The notes beneath the pieces were generated by a model that worked only from the letters and a program-made list of their open reading frames with translations, searched no databases and had not been told where the DNA came from. From an uncultured Prevotella sp. (GTDB lineage Bacteria; Bacteroidota; Bacteroidia; Bacteroidales; Bacteroidaceae), in assembly GCA_900539625.1 (NCBI GenBank), contig UQCW01000065.1, positions 1-12,253 of the forward strand: a DNA stretch of 12,253 nt, written 5' to 3'. Made by a program: the position numbers and the translations under genes. This document shows, piece by piece, positions 1 through 7,062 of this stretch (position 1 is its first letter; each line of letters begins with the position of its first letter).

Positions 1-203
1 AGCATTGTAGCTCACTTTGCTCGCAAAGTGAGGGCCACGAACACGTAGCGAACATGGCTAACGCTTTAGCGCATGACGTTGTTGGATTTTTAGCCTTGTT
101 TGGCCGCCACAATATTCGTCCCCCTCACTTTGCGAGCAAAGTGAGCTACAGTGCTGCGCCCCATTCGCTGCCGCCAGCAATCCGTGTAATTCGCCCGTCC
201 GCC
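1..203. repeat. Palindrome-armed repeat element E1 (left end cut by window)
   Basis: This is the first of six related intergenic elements. Each arm holds a near-palindrome made of CTCACTTTGC and GCAAAGTGAG around a 2-nt centre, here at 11-32 (centre TC) and 124-145 (centre GA). The arms are inverted relative to each other: AGCATTGTAG lies outside the left arm and CTACAGTGCT outside the right arm. The interior reads GTTGGATTTTTAGCC near 81-95 and CCGCCACAATATTCG near 105-119, both shared with E2 and E4. Homology with E2 continues past the right arm to CCCGTCCGCC at 194-203. There is no transposase, so it looks like a non-autonomous MITE- or REP-like element. An open frame at 54-305 exists only because the repeat is open and is not a gene. 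Confidence 0.85.
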
Positions 204-244
204 TTTAAAAATTTCGCCGCAAAACCATTAAAACCCGGAAATCA

Positions 245-276
245 TTTGGCTATCTCATTGAAAACCCGTAATTTTG
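245..276 (+). promoter_or_regulatory. Bacteroidetes-type promoter of rpsO
   Basis: A -33 box TTTG (245-248) is followed after 20 nt by a -7 box TAATTTTG (269-276), which fits the Bacteroidetes primary sigma consensus TAnnTTTG. It begins about 40 bp after the end of repeat E1. Transcription would start a few bases after 276, giving a leader of roughly 30-35 nt before the rpsO start. Confidence 0.7.
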
Positions 277-316
277 CACCGCTTATAAAATACAATCACA
301 ATTAATTCTATTCACA

Positions 317-586
317 ATGTATTTAGATTCTGAAAAGAAGCAAGAGATCTTTGGCAAGTACGGAACGTCTAACACGGATACTGGCTCCGCAGAGAGCCAA
401 GTGGCCTTGTTCTCATACCGTATTTCCCACTTGACGGAACACATGAGAGCAAACCGTAAAGATCATACAACTGAACGTGCTCTCGTTAAGCTCGTAGGTA
501 AGCGTCGTGCATTGCTTAACTACCTCAAGCGTAAAGACATCGAGCGCTACCGTGCTATCGTGAAGGCCCTCGGTCTCCGTAAGTAA
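317..586 (+). CDS. rpsO: 30S ribosomal protein S15
   Basis: This 89-residue basic protein has the full length and layout of bacterial S15. Visible family signatures are DTGSAESQVALF at residues 21-32, the HLTEH stretch (38-42) and KDHTTERAL (48-56) in the 16S rRNA-binding surface, and the ending YLKRKDIERYRAIVKALGLRK (69-89, first part YLKRKDIERYR). S15 binds the central domain of 16S rRNA early in 30S assembly. The ATG at 317 is chosen because it gives the standard S15 N-terminus (YLDSEKKQEIFGKYG) and lies about 40 nt after the promoter. It is a single-gene transcript, closed by a strong terminator at 614-647. Nothing in it looks degraded. Confidence 0.98.
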   Translation: MYLDSEKKQEIFGKYGTSNTDTGSAESQVALFSYRISHLTEHMRANRKDHTTERALVKLVGKRRALLNYLKRKDIERYRAIVKALGLRK

Positions 587-602
587 TCGCAAGCACTCTT
601 GC

Positions 603-647
603 AAAAAGAAATCGCCCCGCCCGGCATCCTGCCGAGCGGGGCTTTTT
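603..647 (+). terminator. Rho-independent terminator after rpsO
   Basis: GCCCCGC (614-620) pairs with GCGGGGC (636-642), with a nested CGGC/GCCG stem (622-625 with 631-634), followed by five T residues (643-647). A run of A at 603-607 upstream of the stem could also let it work on minus-strand transcripts. Confidence 0.9.
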
Positions 648-680
648 GCATTCCCACCACGCGCCGCACCCGCAAAACCT

Positions 681-767
681 TTCACTGACAATGAATACTT
701 TCGCGCAAAAGTGTTCACTGCCAATGAACGATTTTCTGAAAAGTGTTCACTGTCAATGAATACTTTT
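681..767. repeat. Three iterated 15-bp dyads, 32-33 bp apart
   Basis: TTCACTGNCAATGAA occurs at 681-695, 714-728 and 746-760, with N being A, C and T respectively. Each copy is a near-palindrome with one mismatched pair (TTCACTG against TTCATTG). In the third copy the symmetry extends outward to AAAAGT (739-744) and ACTTTT (762-767), giving a 29-bp dyad with 12 of 14 pairs matched. The spacing is 33 and then 32 bp, about three helical turns. It lies just past the rpsO terminator in a region with no gene. Phased protein-binding sites or a small repeat family are both possible. Confidence 0.75.
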
Positions 768-934
768 CTGGTCGAAAGGTTGGAAAATTACCCCCGCATG
801 GCAATGGATGATGCAACCGTAATTGCCATTATAGCCGCGCCCTGAAAGGTAGAGCGTTCAAAATTGAAATATCAAAGGTTAGCGGTAGCGCCCTCGTAGC
901 TGAGATTTACGCTGGCCCGCATAATCGTCTGTTG
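768..934. other. Gene-free interval between dyad array and E2
   Basis: I see no coding gene here. The only structure noted is an 8-bp inverted repeat, ATGGCAAT (798-805) with ATTGCCAT (822-829), with a 16-nt loop and no T run, so it is not a clear terminator. A stretch near 838-850 (GCGCCCTGAAAGG) weakly resembles the GCCCCTGAAAGGGGC hairpins found inside E2. Confidence 0.5.
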
Positions 935-1440
935 CGGCGCCAGCATTGTAGCTCACTTTGCTCGCAAAGTGAGGGCCACGAACACGCAGCGAACATGGTC
1001 AGCGCCCCTGAAAGGGGCTCATATTTAGGGTAGGGGCTTGCCCCTACCTCTTGGGGTCGATTAATGAACCTCGCCCCTGAAAGGGGCTCATATCTCGAAT
1101 GATACAGCGGGGCAAGCCCCGTGGAAACGAGATATGCGCCCCTTACAGGGGCAGAAGCGAGAATTGATGAGCTGCGGCGGGAGATAGGGGCAAGCCCCTA
1201 TCCTGGAATATGAGCCCCTTTCAGGGGCAGCGGCGCAACGCCATGCTATTTGGCTCAAAACCGCGCAGAGATTTTTCTGGATTTTGAACACCCAGCGCTC
1301 TGGGGCATGACTTTGTTGGATTTTTAGCCGTGCTTGTCCGCCACAATATCCGCCCCCCTCACTTTGCGAGCAAAGTGAGCTACAATGCTGCGCCCCATTC
1401 TCTGCCGAAAGAAATTCGTCAATTCGTTGTCCCGTCCGCC
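935..1440. repeat. Composite repeat element E2
   Basis: Same family as E1. The left palindrome lies at 952-973, preceded by CGGCGCCAGCATTGTAG (935-951). The right palindrome lies at 1358-1379, followed by CTACAATGCTGCGCC and the same tail as E1, ending in CCCGTCCGCC at 1431-1440. The interior keeps GTTGGATTTTTAGCC and CCGCCACAATATCCG from E1/E4, but a block of about 290 bp of hairpins (around 1000-1303) separates the left arm from this conserved interior. A frame at 1330-1524 is repeat sequence, not a gene. Confidence 0.85.
1000..1303. repeat. Hairpin cluster inserted inside E2
   Basis: This block is absent from the otherwise matching element E4. GCCCCTGAAAGGGGC plus CTCATAT occurs as direct copies at 1004-1025 and 1073-1093 and as an inverted copy near 1207-1227. 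Between them are TAGGGGC-TT-GCCCCTA (about 1031-1046), GGGGC-AA-GCCCC (about 1110-1121), GCCCCTTACAGGGGC (about 1138-1152) and ATAGGGGC-AA-GCCCCTAT (about 1184-1201). The block is flanked by near-identical CAGCGCCCCTG (1000-1010) and CAGCGCTCTGG (1293-1303), which could be a target duplication. The style resembles REP/BIME clusters. No transposase is present. Confidence 0.65.
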
Positions 1441-1562
1441 ACGAGCTTCGTTCCCCCGTTTGAATGTCTCCTGCGCTTTACAACCAATGTCCCATTAATC
1501 CTTAAAAGTATTATAAAACATTGATTTTCCTTTCTTCCGCCGCCCCCTCAGATTTAAAAACG

Positions 1563-1570
1563 TAACTTTG
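1563..1570 (+). promoter_or_regulatory. Probable -7 box of the first secreted-protein gene
   Basis: TAACTTTG matches the Bacteroidetes -7 consensus TAnnTTTG and lies 65 nt before the ATG at 1636. I see no good TTG -33 box about 20 nt upstream, only a pyrimidine-rich stretch. The leader of about 60 nt is AT-rich and ends in AACAAATAACA just before the start codon. Confidence 0.55.
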
Positions 1571-1635
1571 CACTGGTGGTATCAGTACCTATACCGAATC
1601 TAAGAATTTAATAAACAGTAAAATAACAAATAACA

Positions 1636-3792
1636 ATGAGAAAAATCTTATTGACAGTCCTGCTGGCAGCAGGAGGGCTGACGGCTTCTGCGCAATATCT
1701 GCAAAACGAAGGTTTTAAATATTGGAAGAAGGAGTGTGGAAAGACGGACCAAACGAGTAAGTACAAGAAAAAAGTAAATGCTCCTGCGGGTTTCCTGCAA
1801 CCTCGTCCAGGTACGGAACCTTGCTACTGGAATGGCTCAAATGTCTATCAGACAGTAGTTGTTCCCCTTCTCGGTTATGCTAGTGTCCCTGCGCAAAGCT
1901 CTGAATTGGTGACTACTTCCAAGCGTGGCGATTCAGAAGTCGTCATGCTTAAAAACGTGAAAATGGGTGTTAGTAAATACAGCAGTGAGGCCCCAGCGTT
2001 TATCAATTTTGCAACGCCTTGGGTTTATGCTGTGTCAGACGTTGATGCATGTGATGGTGGTGTGTATGGTGATACAACTTTCACCTACAAGCCAGATGCC
2101 ATTAAAGGCGTATTCAAACGCACGCAGGGAGACGCTCCTGAAAATGCACATATTATTGCCTATTTCTGGACTGGAACTTTCCAATCGCTGATAGCACAGA
2201 CTGGTAGCGACGGAAATAAGTCTACCCGTATTCAGGCTGACGTAGATCGTGCTGTCATGGGACGTCCCGATGCCGGAACCGTAACGGGGGATGGTAAGCT
2301 CATCGCTTCTTGTGATTACGCTTTTGCAACAACCAAGAACAACGATTGGGAAGAAATCGTGGTGCCTATCGACTATAAACTGACAGACGTTGCCCCCACC
2401 AAAATGAATGTCATCATCTCAAGTGCCGACTATTGGAATCGCGGAAATATTCAAGTTAATAGCATTCTCGAAGTCGACGATGTGCAGTTTGTTTACTACC
2501 ACGCCTTGGAATCTATCACTTATAAAGGCAAGACAATCAAGATGGAAGAAGGCAAGAACTTCTATAACCTTTTGATTGACGAGGACTTCGATATTTCCAA
2601 ATTCTCTTATGAAAAGAAAGGTGCGGGTGCCACGGTGGAAAAATCTTTCGATCCCAAATTACAAATGCTGACAGTCACGGTCAAGGGCAACGACTACAAC
2701 GTGAATCCAAAGAGCGTAACGGTTTACAAGTTCAGAGTAGCCAAGGAAGTGACAGACTTTACCAGCGACCTCTCTGTCGAGTTGGTAAAAATAGGCATGT
2801 TCGACCCTTCTGAATCAACCATTCAGCTCTATAAAGAACTGGATGGCAGCTATACTTTCCAACTTAGAAACTTCTCTTTGATGGGCGGTGCAATCAATGT
2901 TGGTACCATTGTCTTGAAGAATCTGGACATCAAAGGTGATAAAATCACGACAACTCAGGAAACAAAGATTCAGCCGGGGGATGATCCCAGTGTGGATGAA
3001 AAACAATGGATGGGTCCTGGTCTCAAATTAGTCCCCATCGTTCTTAACGCCACACGCAACGGCGCAGACCTGACGGCTCAAATTGACATTGATTTCAGAG
3101 AGGCTATGGGGATGCAGATTAAGGTGGTGTTTGCCCCGACAATCGAAATCAACGGCACGACCGATTTTACTACCATCAAGCCGGGATTGAAGAACATCCA
3201 CTTTACGCGTCCTTTGAAGAAGGGTTGGAACTCCATCTGTATGCCATGCAACGTCAATCCGTTCTGCTTTACCAATGACGAGGATACCAAATTGCAGGAA
3301 CTCTCAAGCGCAGACGATAATGGACTGAACTTTGTGGAAGTGCAGGAACTGGAAGCCAACAAGCCATATCTGATTTATGTGCCGTATGAAACGAAGTCTT
3401 CATACTTCGGTGCTGAAATCGTTGCCGCCGAGCCCCAGGCCCAGTGCCGTGGCGGTTTCTGTTTCCAGGGCAACTACACGCCGAGCTTCGCCATGCGAAA
3501 CCGTTATGGTGTTGCCGACCACGGTGCCGAAGGCCAGTTCATCCAGAAGGGCGGTGAAACGTCCACACTTCCTGCCACAGGCGCTTACTTCACGGCCAGC
3601 GGCAAACCAGCGAGCGTGAAGCTCAACTTGGGCGGTGAGGTGACTGGCATCAACAGCAACGGTGTCATCATCAGCGACAGCGCTTCAGCTCCCGTCTTCG
3701 ACCTCAAGGGCGTGCGCGTCAGCAACGGTTCTCTCGAAGGTCTCCCCAAGGGGCTTTACATCCAGGGCGGCAAGAAAGTTTATGTTAAATAA
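1636..3792 (+). CDS. Large secreted multidomain protein with PCMD-like and calycin-like domains and a sorting-like C-terminus
   Basis: The 718-aa product begins with a clear signal peptide (MRKILLTVLLAAGGLTASAQ, cleavage near residue 20). Residues about 90-287 resemble the Bacteroidetes PCMD domain (FTYKPDAIKGVFKR at 148-162, then an Asp-rich strand ending LEVDDVQFVY). Residues about 290-370 form an Ig-like segment (ITYKGKTIKM ... TVYKFRV). Residues about 378-510 resemble the calycin-like beta-barrel (LRNFSLMGG ... VGTIVLKNLDIKGD ... LVPIVLNA ... LTAQIDIDF). A region at about 522-667 (WNSICMPCNV, KPYLIYVPY) is common in secreted Prevotella proteins. The end, VFDLKGVRV ... LPKGLYIQGGKKVYVK, looks like a short type IX-style sorting signal. 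No catalytic motif is recognised; a cell-surface glycan-binding or structural role is inference. A small-peptide gene follows after 18 nt, as in the second cassette. Confidence 0.9.
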   Translation: MRKILLTVLLAAGGLTASAQYLQNEGFKYWKKECGKTDQTSKYKKKVNAPAGFLQPRPGTEPCYWNGSNVYQTVVVPLLGYASVPAQSSELVTTSKRGDSEVVMLKNVKMGVSKYSSEAPAFINFATPWVYAVSDVDACDGGVYGDTTFTYKPDAIKGVFKRTQGDAPENAHIIAYFWTGTFQSLIAQTGSDGNKSTRIQADVDRAVMGRPDAGTVTGDGKLIASCDYAFATTKNNDWEEIVVPIDYKLTDVAPTKMNVIISSADYWNRGNIQVNSILEVDDVQFVYYHALESITYKGKTIKMEEGKNFYNLLIDEDFDISKFSYEKKGAGATVEKSFDPKLQMLTVTVKGNDYNVNPKSVTVYKFRVAKEVTDFTSDLSVELVKIGMFDPSESTIQLYKELDGSYTFQLRNFSLMGGAINVGTIVLKNLDIKGDKITTTQETKIQPGDDPSVDEKQWMGPGLKLVPIVLNATRNGADLTAQIDIDFREAMGMQIKVVFAPTIEINGTTDFTTIKPGLKNIHFTRPLKKGWNSICMPCNVNPFCFTNDEDTKLQELSSADDNGLNFVEVQELEANKPYLIYVPYETKSSYFGAEIVAAEPQAQCRGGFCFQGNYTPSFAMRNRYGVADHGAEGQFIQKGGETSTLPATGAYFTASGKPASVKLNLGGEVTGINSNGVIISDSASAPVFDLKGVRVSNGSLEGLPKGLYIQGGKKVYVK

Positions 3793-3810
3793 CCCAACAA
3801 CATAGAAAAA

Positions 3811-4012
3811 ATGAAGAAAAACATATAGCGCTCCCAAGAGCGTAGCAATACAGGTCGTTGCCGAAGGCCCTTTGGCCCTCTCTGCAGGTAGCAGTCTCTC
3901 AGGCAACGGCGGCAGCAACTCGGGCGTACGTCCAGGCGAAGATACGTTTGAGGGCGAGTTCAGTTCCAACAAACAGGGCTGGAGCGCCGACAACTGGAGC
4001 GAGGAAGAATAA
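3811..4012 (+). pseudogene. Frameshifted small-peptide gene, paralogue of 9894-10067
   Basis: The ATG at 3811 opens MKKNI and then hits TAG (3826-3828). One A fewer in the AAAAA run at 3817-3821 would instead give MKKTYSAPKSVAIQVVAEG and stay open to TAA at 4010-4012, a 66-aa product ending SNKQGWSADNWSEEE. Start and end both match the intact 57-aa peptide at 9894-10067 (MKKTYLKPETNVIEYKLEG ... SNKQGWNSSLWSE), so the restored frame is real family sequence. The middle is Gly/Ser-rich (SAGSSLSGNGGSNSG). It lies 18 nt after the secreted-protein gene and before a strong terminator, so it is probably the last gene of that transcript. The extra A may be decay, a slippage switch or a sequence error. 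Confidence 0.8.
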
Positions 4013-4037
4013 AACTCCATAAATCTTTAATGTAATG

Positions 4038-4078
4038 CCGGGTGTTCGGAATCAAGCGATTCCGCGCACCCGGTTTTT
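4038..4078 (+). terminator. Rho-independent terminator of the first secreted-protein/peptide cassette
   Basis: CCGGGTG (4038-4044) pairs with CACCCGG (4067-4073), enclosing a second perfect stem CGGAATC (4047-4053) with GATTCCG (4058-4064) around the loop AAGC. Five T residues follow at 4074-4078. Confidence 0.9.
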
Positions 4079-4181
4079 GTTTGCGGCGCTGTCGCCATTC
4101 AAAAATGAGGAAAACGCACGGCGCATTGCGTCGTTGCACACAATTTCCAAGGCAAAATGCCGTCAGACGGGAAATAATGTT

Positions 4182-4189
4182 TAACTTTA
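4182..4189 (+). promoter_or_regulatory. Possible -7 box for ndk
   Basis: TAACTTTA differs from the TAnnTTTG consensus only in its last base and lies 70 nt before the ndk start. No convincing -33 box is seen. It is the best candidate in the 180-bp interval after the preceding terminator, but the support is weak. Confidence 0.3.
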
Positions 4190-4258
4190 CAGCGAAGGAT
4201 GAAAAGTTCGCTTCGCAGATATTCACATAACCTTAAACCCTATTAAATAAATCAGATT

Positions 4259-4726
4259 ATGGCCATTGAAAAGACCCTCGTATTGCTCAAGCCCTGCACG
4301 TTGCAACGCGCCCTCGTTGGCGAAATCATCAGCATCTTTGAAAAGAAAGGACTGCACCTTTGCGGCATGAAGATGATGATGCTCACCGACGAACTGCTCT
4401 CTGAACACTATGCCCACCTCAGCGAAAAGCCCTTCTTCCAGCGCGTGAAAGACTCGATGATGACGGCGCCCGTCGTGGCGCTCTGCCTGCAGGGCGTCGA
4501 CGCCATCGCCGCCGTGCGTGCCTTGGCAGGCCCCACCAACGGACGCCATGCCGCCCCCGGCACCATCCGCGGCAGCTATTGCATGAGTTTCCAAGAGAAC
4601 ATCGTGCATGCCTCCGACTCTCCAGAAACGGCAGCCGTGGAGCTGCGCCGCTTCTTCCGCGATGAGGAAATCATCGAATGGGAGCAATGCACCTTCCCCT
4701 TCCTTTATGCCAACGACGAATTTTGA
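4259..4726 (+). CDS. ndk: Nucleoside-diphosphate kinase
   Basis: NDK transfers the terminal phosphate from ATP to other nucleoside diphosphates through a phosphohistidine. The 155-aa protein shows the family's features in order: TLVLLKP at 6-12 (Lys11 of the nucleotide site), GEIISIFEKKGL (21-32), HYAHLSEKPFF (50-60), the GPTNGRHAAPGTIRG stretch (91-105), and NIVHASDSPETAAVEL (114-129), with His117 as the phosphorylated residue. Variations from the commonest form are KPCTLQRA for KPDAVQRG and HASDS for HGSDS; KPCT-type sequences are, as far as I recall, usual in Bacteroidetes. The length matches the family. The ATG at 4259 gives the normal N-terminus. It is a lone gene between a terminator and repeat E3, with no obvious terminator of its own other than the hairpins of E3. 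Confidence 0.96.
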   Translation: MAIEKTLVLLKPCTLQRALVGEIISIFEKKGLHLCGMKMMMLTDELLSEHYAHLSEKPFFQRVKDSMMTAPVVALCLQGVDAIAAVRALAGPTNGRHAAPGTIRGSYCMSFQENIVHASDSPETAAVELRRFFRDEEIIEWEQCTFPFLYANDEF

Positions 4727-4754
4727 CGTTGCGGCGTAACATAATCGCGCTTTT

Positions 4755-4944
4755 CGGCGCCAGCATTATAACGAACTTTGCGGCGCCAGCATTGTAGCTC
4801 ACTTTGCTCGCAAAGTGAGGGGGACGAACCTATGGCGAATAATGCAACGAATTCAGCTGTCGCCGCACTTTCATCTTCGCGCCCCTCACTTTGCGAGCAA
4901 AGTGAGCTACAGTGCTGGCGCGCCAAAGTGAACTACAGTACGGG
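4755..4944. repeat. Palindrome-armed repeat element E3 (variant B interior)
   Basis: Two 26-bp direct units beginning CGGCGCCAGCATT lie at 4755-4780 and 4781-4806. The second runs into the left palindrome (4798-4819, centre TC). The right palindrome is at 4885-4906 (centre GA), followed by GCTACAGTGCTGGCGCGCC and a degenerate extra unit AAAGTGAACTACAGTA. The interior differs from E1/E2/E4: it starts GAGGGGGACGAA, then TATGGCG, and ends TTCAGCTGTCGCCGCACTT plus CATCTTCGCG, shared with E5. The element lies between ndk and the defence-like operon. Confidence 0.85.
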
Positions 4945-5036
4945 CTTTTAAAGCTAATGGCAAAAAATATTTTTGCAATATTGGTAGGTTTATTACGGAA
5001 ATCCTATATATATTTCATGTTACGGCAAAAATTATA

Positions 5037-5044
5037 TATCTTTG
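5037..5044 (+). promoter_or_regulatory. Probable -7 box of the ATPase/RloB operon
   Basis: TATCTTTG matches TAnnTTTG and lies 28 nt before the ATPase start at 5073. The stretch upstream is AT-rich and contains no clean TTG at the expected distance (ATGTTAC near 5017-5023 is the nearest). A leader of about 20-25 nt would result. Confidence 0.55.
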
Positions 5045-5072
5045 CATCAGCTAATAACCAATCGCCTACATT

Positions 5073-6353
5073 ATGATTAGAGATTTTTGGGTAAGAAATT
5101 ATCTCTCCATCCGAGACAGACAGGAACTCAGCTTCGTGGCTAAAGCCCCTGCATCTGAATTGGTGGTTGAGATTGCTAAAGGTGTTTTCTTGTACAAGTT
5201 GGGAATTCTATATGGTTCTAATGCGTCTGGGAAGTCAAATATGCTCAAAGCACTTAATGAGCTTTTCCATATTCTGGTGTCTCAAAAAACAGATGCAAAA
5301 CAGAAAATCAGTGGTTATCTTCCATTCGCTTTGACCAAGGATGAACCAACCCAAATGCACGTGTCTTTTTATGTCAATGCCATAAGGTATGATTATGACG
5401 TGTCGTTTGATGGTAGCCGCATCATAAGCGAAGTATTAAACTATTATCCCAACGGTTCCAAGGCCCTGTTTTATGAACGTTCTTTTGTCGGTGATGATGT
5501 CCAGGCAGACATAAAGTTTGGCACCAGTCTCAAACTGCTTGCAAGGACACAGGATAGCATTCGCGAGAACACTTTGAACAATCACAGCGTGTTGTCTGTT
5601 TGTCGAAAAGCAGTATTAAAGGAGGACATAGAGCCGTTCACCACGCTTCACAATTATATCATGAACAACTATCATGATGTGGATGGGGACATGGATAATG
5701 GTTTAGCAGAAATTCTTACCAGTGCATATAAGGATAAGAGAAAGCGTAAGTTCTTCACACAGATGCTCAAAAAGGCGGACTTGAACATTATGGAATACCG
5801 ACCAATCATAGAGGATCGTGTCATTCCACAGGAATACCGTGAACGTATATTAAAGGAGAATATTCCGGAAAGAATGAAGGATGTGTTGCTCAGGCCAACC
5901 AACGATACGATTTCTTTCTTGAACCATTCGGATAATGGCGACTTCGAGATCCCAATGGAATTGCAGTCCAAGGGTACGCAGAAATATATCCGCATACTTG
6001 ATGCGCTTTATGATATGGTAACAGCCACTCATATCTATTACCTTGATGAGCTTGGCGAAGACTTGCACTATGATTTGCTGTTCTACTATCTGAACGTGTT
6101 TATCTTCAATTCAGACAAGTCACAACTGATTATCACCAGTCAGGAAACCACTTTGCTTTCACAGGATTTGATCAATGAAAACCGAGGAACGGTATGGTTC
6201 GTTGACAAAAACCACGTCACGGCTTCATCTGAGTACTCACGTGGTGACTCTTTCGGCCTACACAAAAACCTCTCGCTTTACAACTCTTATCGTGTTGGAC
6301 GTTTAGGGGCGAAACCTGAATTGGGCAGTATTTTCATTGATTTAGACGATTAG
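5073..6353 (+). CDS. AAA/ABC-like ATPase of an AbiL/RloAB-type defence operon
   Basis: The 426-aa protein starts MIRDFWVRNYLSIRDRQELSF, the usual SMC-like opening of AAA_15/AAA_21 defence ATPases. Walker A is GSNASGKSN at 48-56 (Lys54, Ser55). The ABC signature position is ELQSKGTQKYI at 296-306. Walker B is IYYLDELG at 321-328 (Asp325, Glu326), followed by the family's LHYDLL. The strand QLIITSQET (351-359) sits where relatives usually carry a TTH motif, so the histidine is replaced here. WFVDKN (375-380) and YRVGRLGAKP (406-415) match family ends. It is upstream of an RloB-domain gene by 4 nt, the arrangement of lactococcal AbiLi-AbiLii and similar to PARIS AriA-AriB. The expected role is an ATP-driven sensor that restrains or activates the TOPRIM-like partner during phage infection; that role is inferred from the family. 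Confidence 0.85.
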   Translation: MIRDFWVRNYLSIRDRQELSFVAKAPASELVVEIAKGVFLYKLGILYGSNASGKSNMLKALNELFHILVSQKTDAKQKISGYLPFALTKDEPTQMHVSFYVNAIRYDYDVSFDGSRIISEVLNYYPNGSKALFYERSFVGDDVQADIKFGTSLKLLARTQDSIRENTLNNHSVLSVCRKAVLKEDIEPFTTLHNYIMNNYHDVDGDMDNGLAEILTSAYKDKRKRKFFTQMLKKADLNIMEYRPIIEDRVIPQEYRERILKENIPERMKDVLLRPTNDTISFLNHSDNGDFEIPMELQSKGTQKYIRILDALYDMVTATHIYYLDELGEDLHYDLLFYYLNVFIFNSDKSQLIITSQETTLLSQDLINENRGTVWFVDKNHVTASSEYSRGDSFGLHKNLSLYNSYRVGRLGAKPELGSIFIDLDD

Positions 6354-6357
6354 TGTT

Positions 6358-6966
6358 ATGGGGAAACTGAAGCATTCTGTTTTAATATTGGGTGAAGGTC
6401 CAACGGAGTTTTATTATTTCAACTCGTTGCGGGATGTGGTAAAAGGATTGACCATTAAGCCTGATTATCCGAAGCACTCAAGTATGAAAGAGTTGGAGGA
6501 AAAGATTGAAGACGGCATAAAGGATGGCCACGACCGCATCTTTTGTGTCATTGACATGGATACGAAAGACGAGGAACCGGAATGCACCCAATACGCTCGA
6601 CTGAAAAAGAAATACTCCAAACCTGTCAGCAAACCCAAGAAAGGCATTTATTGTGAGGTGCATTTCTTTGAGACGCACCGCTGCACAGAATTGTTCTTTC
6701 TGTACTATTACCGCTATACAGCACGTGCGTATAATGATCAACAAGAGTTGCTGCTTGCTTTAAACAAACAATGTGGCTATGAGAAAACTATTGACTTTTT
6801 CAAGAAAAGCAAAGGATTGCACGCTTACTTAGAGAAGAAAGGTGGTAAACTTGATACAGCTATTCATAATGCCAAACATTCAATGGATGAGAAATTGGCA
6901 GATAACAGAAATTACACCTACTCAGAACTTGGTCGAATGATAGAGGAACTGAAAAACCTTCTGTAA
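6358..6966 (+). CDS. RloB-family TOPRIM-like protein, probable effector of the defence pair
   Basis: The 202-aa protein has the layout of RloB (AbiLii) proteins, which adopt a TOPRIM-like fold. The N-terminal strand and helix ILGEGPTEFYYFNSL (10-24) carries the acidic residues Glu13 and Glu17. The metal-binding motif follows in VIDMDTKDE (64-72; Asp66 and Asp68). FETHRCTELFFLYYY (104-118) corresponds to the conserved S-P-FE-LWLLLHF segment of RloB proteins in a diverged form. The C-terminal third is helical and lysine-rich. The ATG at 6358 lies 4 nt after the ATPase stop, so the two are surely co-transcribed. By analogy with PARIS AriB and OLD-family TOPRIM proteins it may be a nuclease acting on nucleic acid, perhaps tRNA. 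The substrate cannot be read from the sequence. Confidence 0.82.
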   Translation: MGKLKHSVLILGEGPTEFYYFNSLRDVVKGLTIKPDYPKHSSMKELEEKIEDGIKDGHDRIFCVIDMDTKDEEPECTQYARLKKKYSKPVSKPKKGIYCEVHFFETHRCTELFFLYYYRYTARAYNDQQELLLALNKQCGYEKTIDFFKKSKGLHAYLEKKGGKLDTAIHNAKHSMDEKLADNRNYTYSELGRMIEELKNLL

Positions 6967-6976
6967 AAAAGCGTTA

Positions 6977-7013
6977 AGCGGATGTGCAGGATTCTCAATA
7001 TTGCACATCCGCT
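6977..7013 (+). terminator. Perfect 12-bp hairpin after the ATPase/RloB operon
   Basis: AGCGGATGTGCA (6977-6988) and TGCACATCCGCT (7002-7013) are exact complements with a 13-nt loop, 10 nt after the RloB stop. The stem is strong, but the following bases (ATTGTCTCTATC) lack a real T run, so termination efficiency is uncertain. It could instead protect the mRNA 3' end. Confidence 0.6.
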
Positions 7014-7062
7014 ATTGTCTCTATCCAATTTATGATAATACTCAATAAGTACTACCCTCACT

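Noticed and set aside
54..305. Open frame with RHNIRPPHFASKVSY, also found in frames at 1330-1524 and 7193-7501
   Set aside because: The shared peptide is only the right arm of repeats E1, E2 and E4 read in one frame. There is no start signal of its own, the frames end differently, and the first overlaps the rpsO promoter.
4223..4687. 154-aa minus-strand frame
   Set aside because: It is antisense to ndk, whose active-site motifs are clear, and its Gly/Ala/His-rich composition is shadow-like.
4798..4906. Palindromes repeated at intervals as a CRISPR array
   Set aside because: Copies occur as inverted pairs with shared interiors at scattered intergenic sites, not as direct repeats with regular unique spacers, and no cas gene is present.
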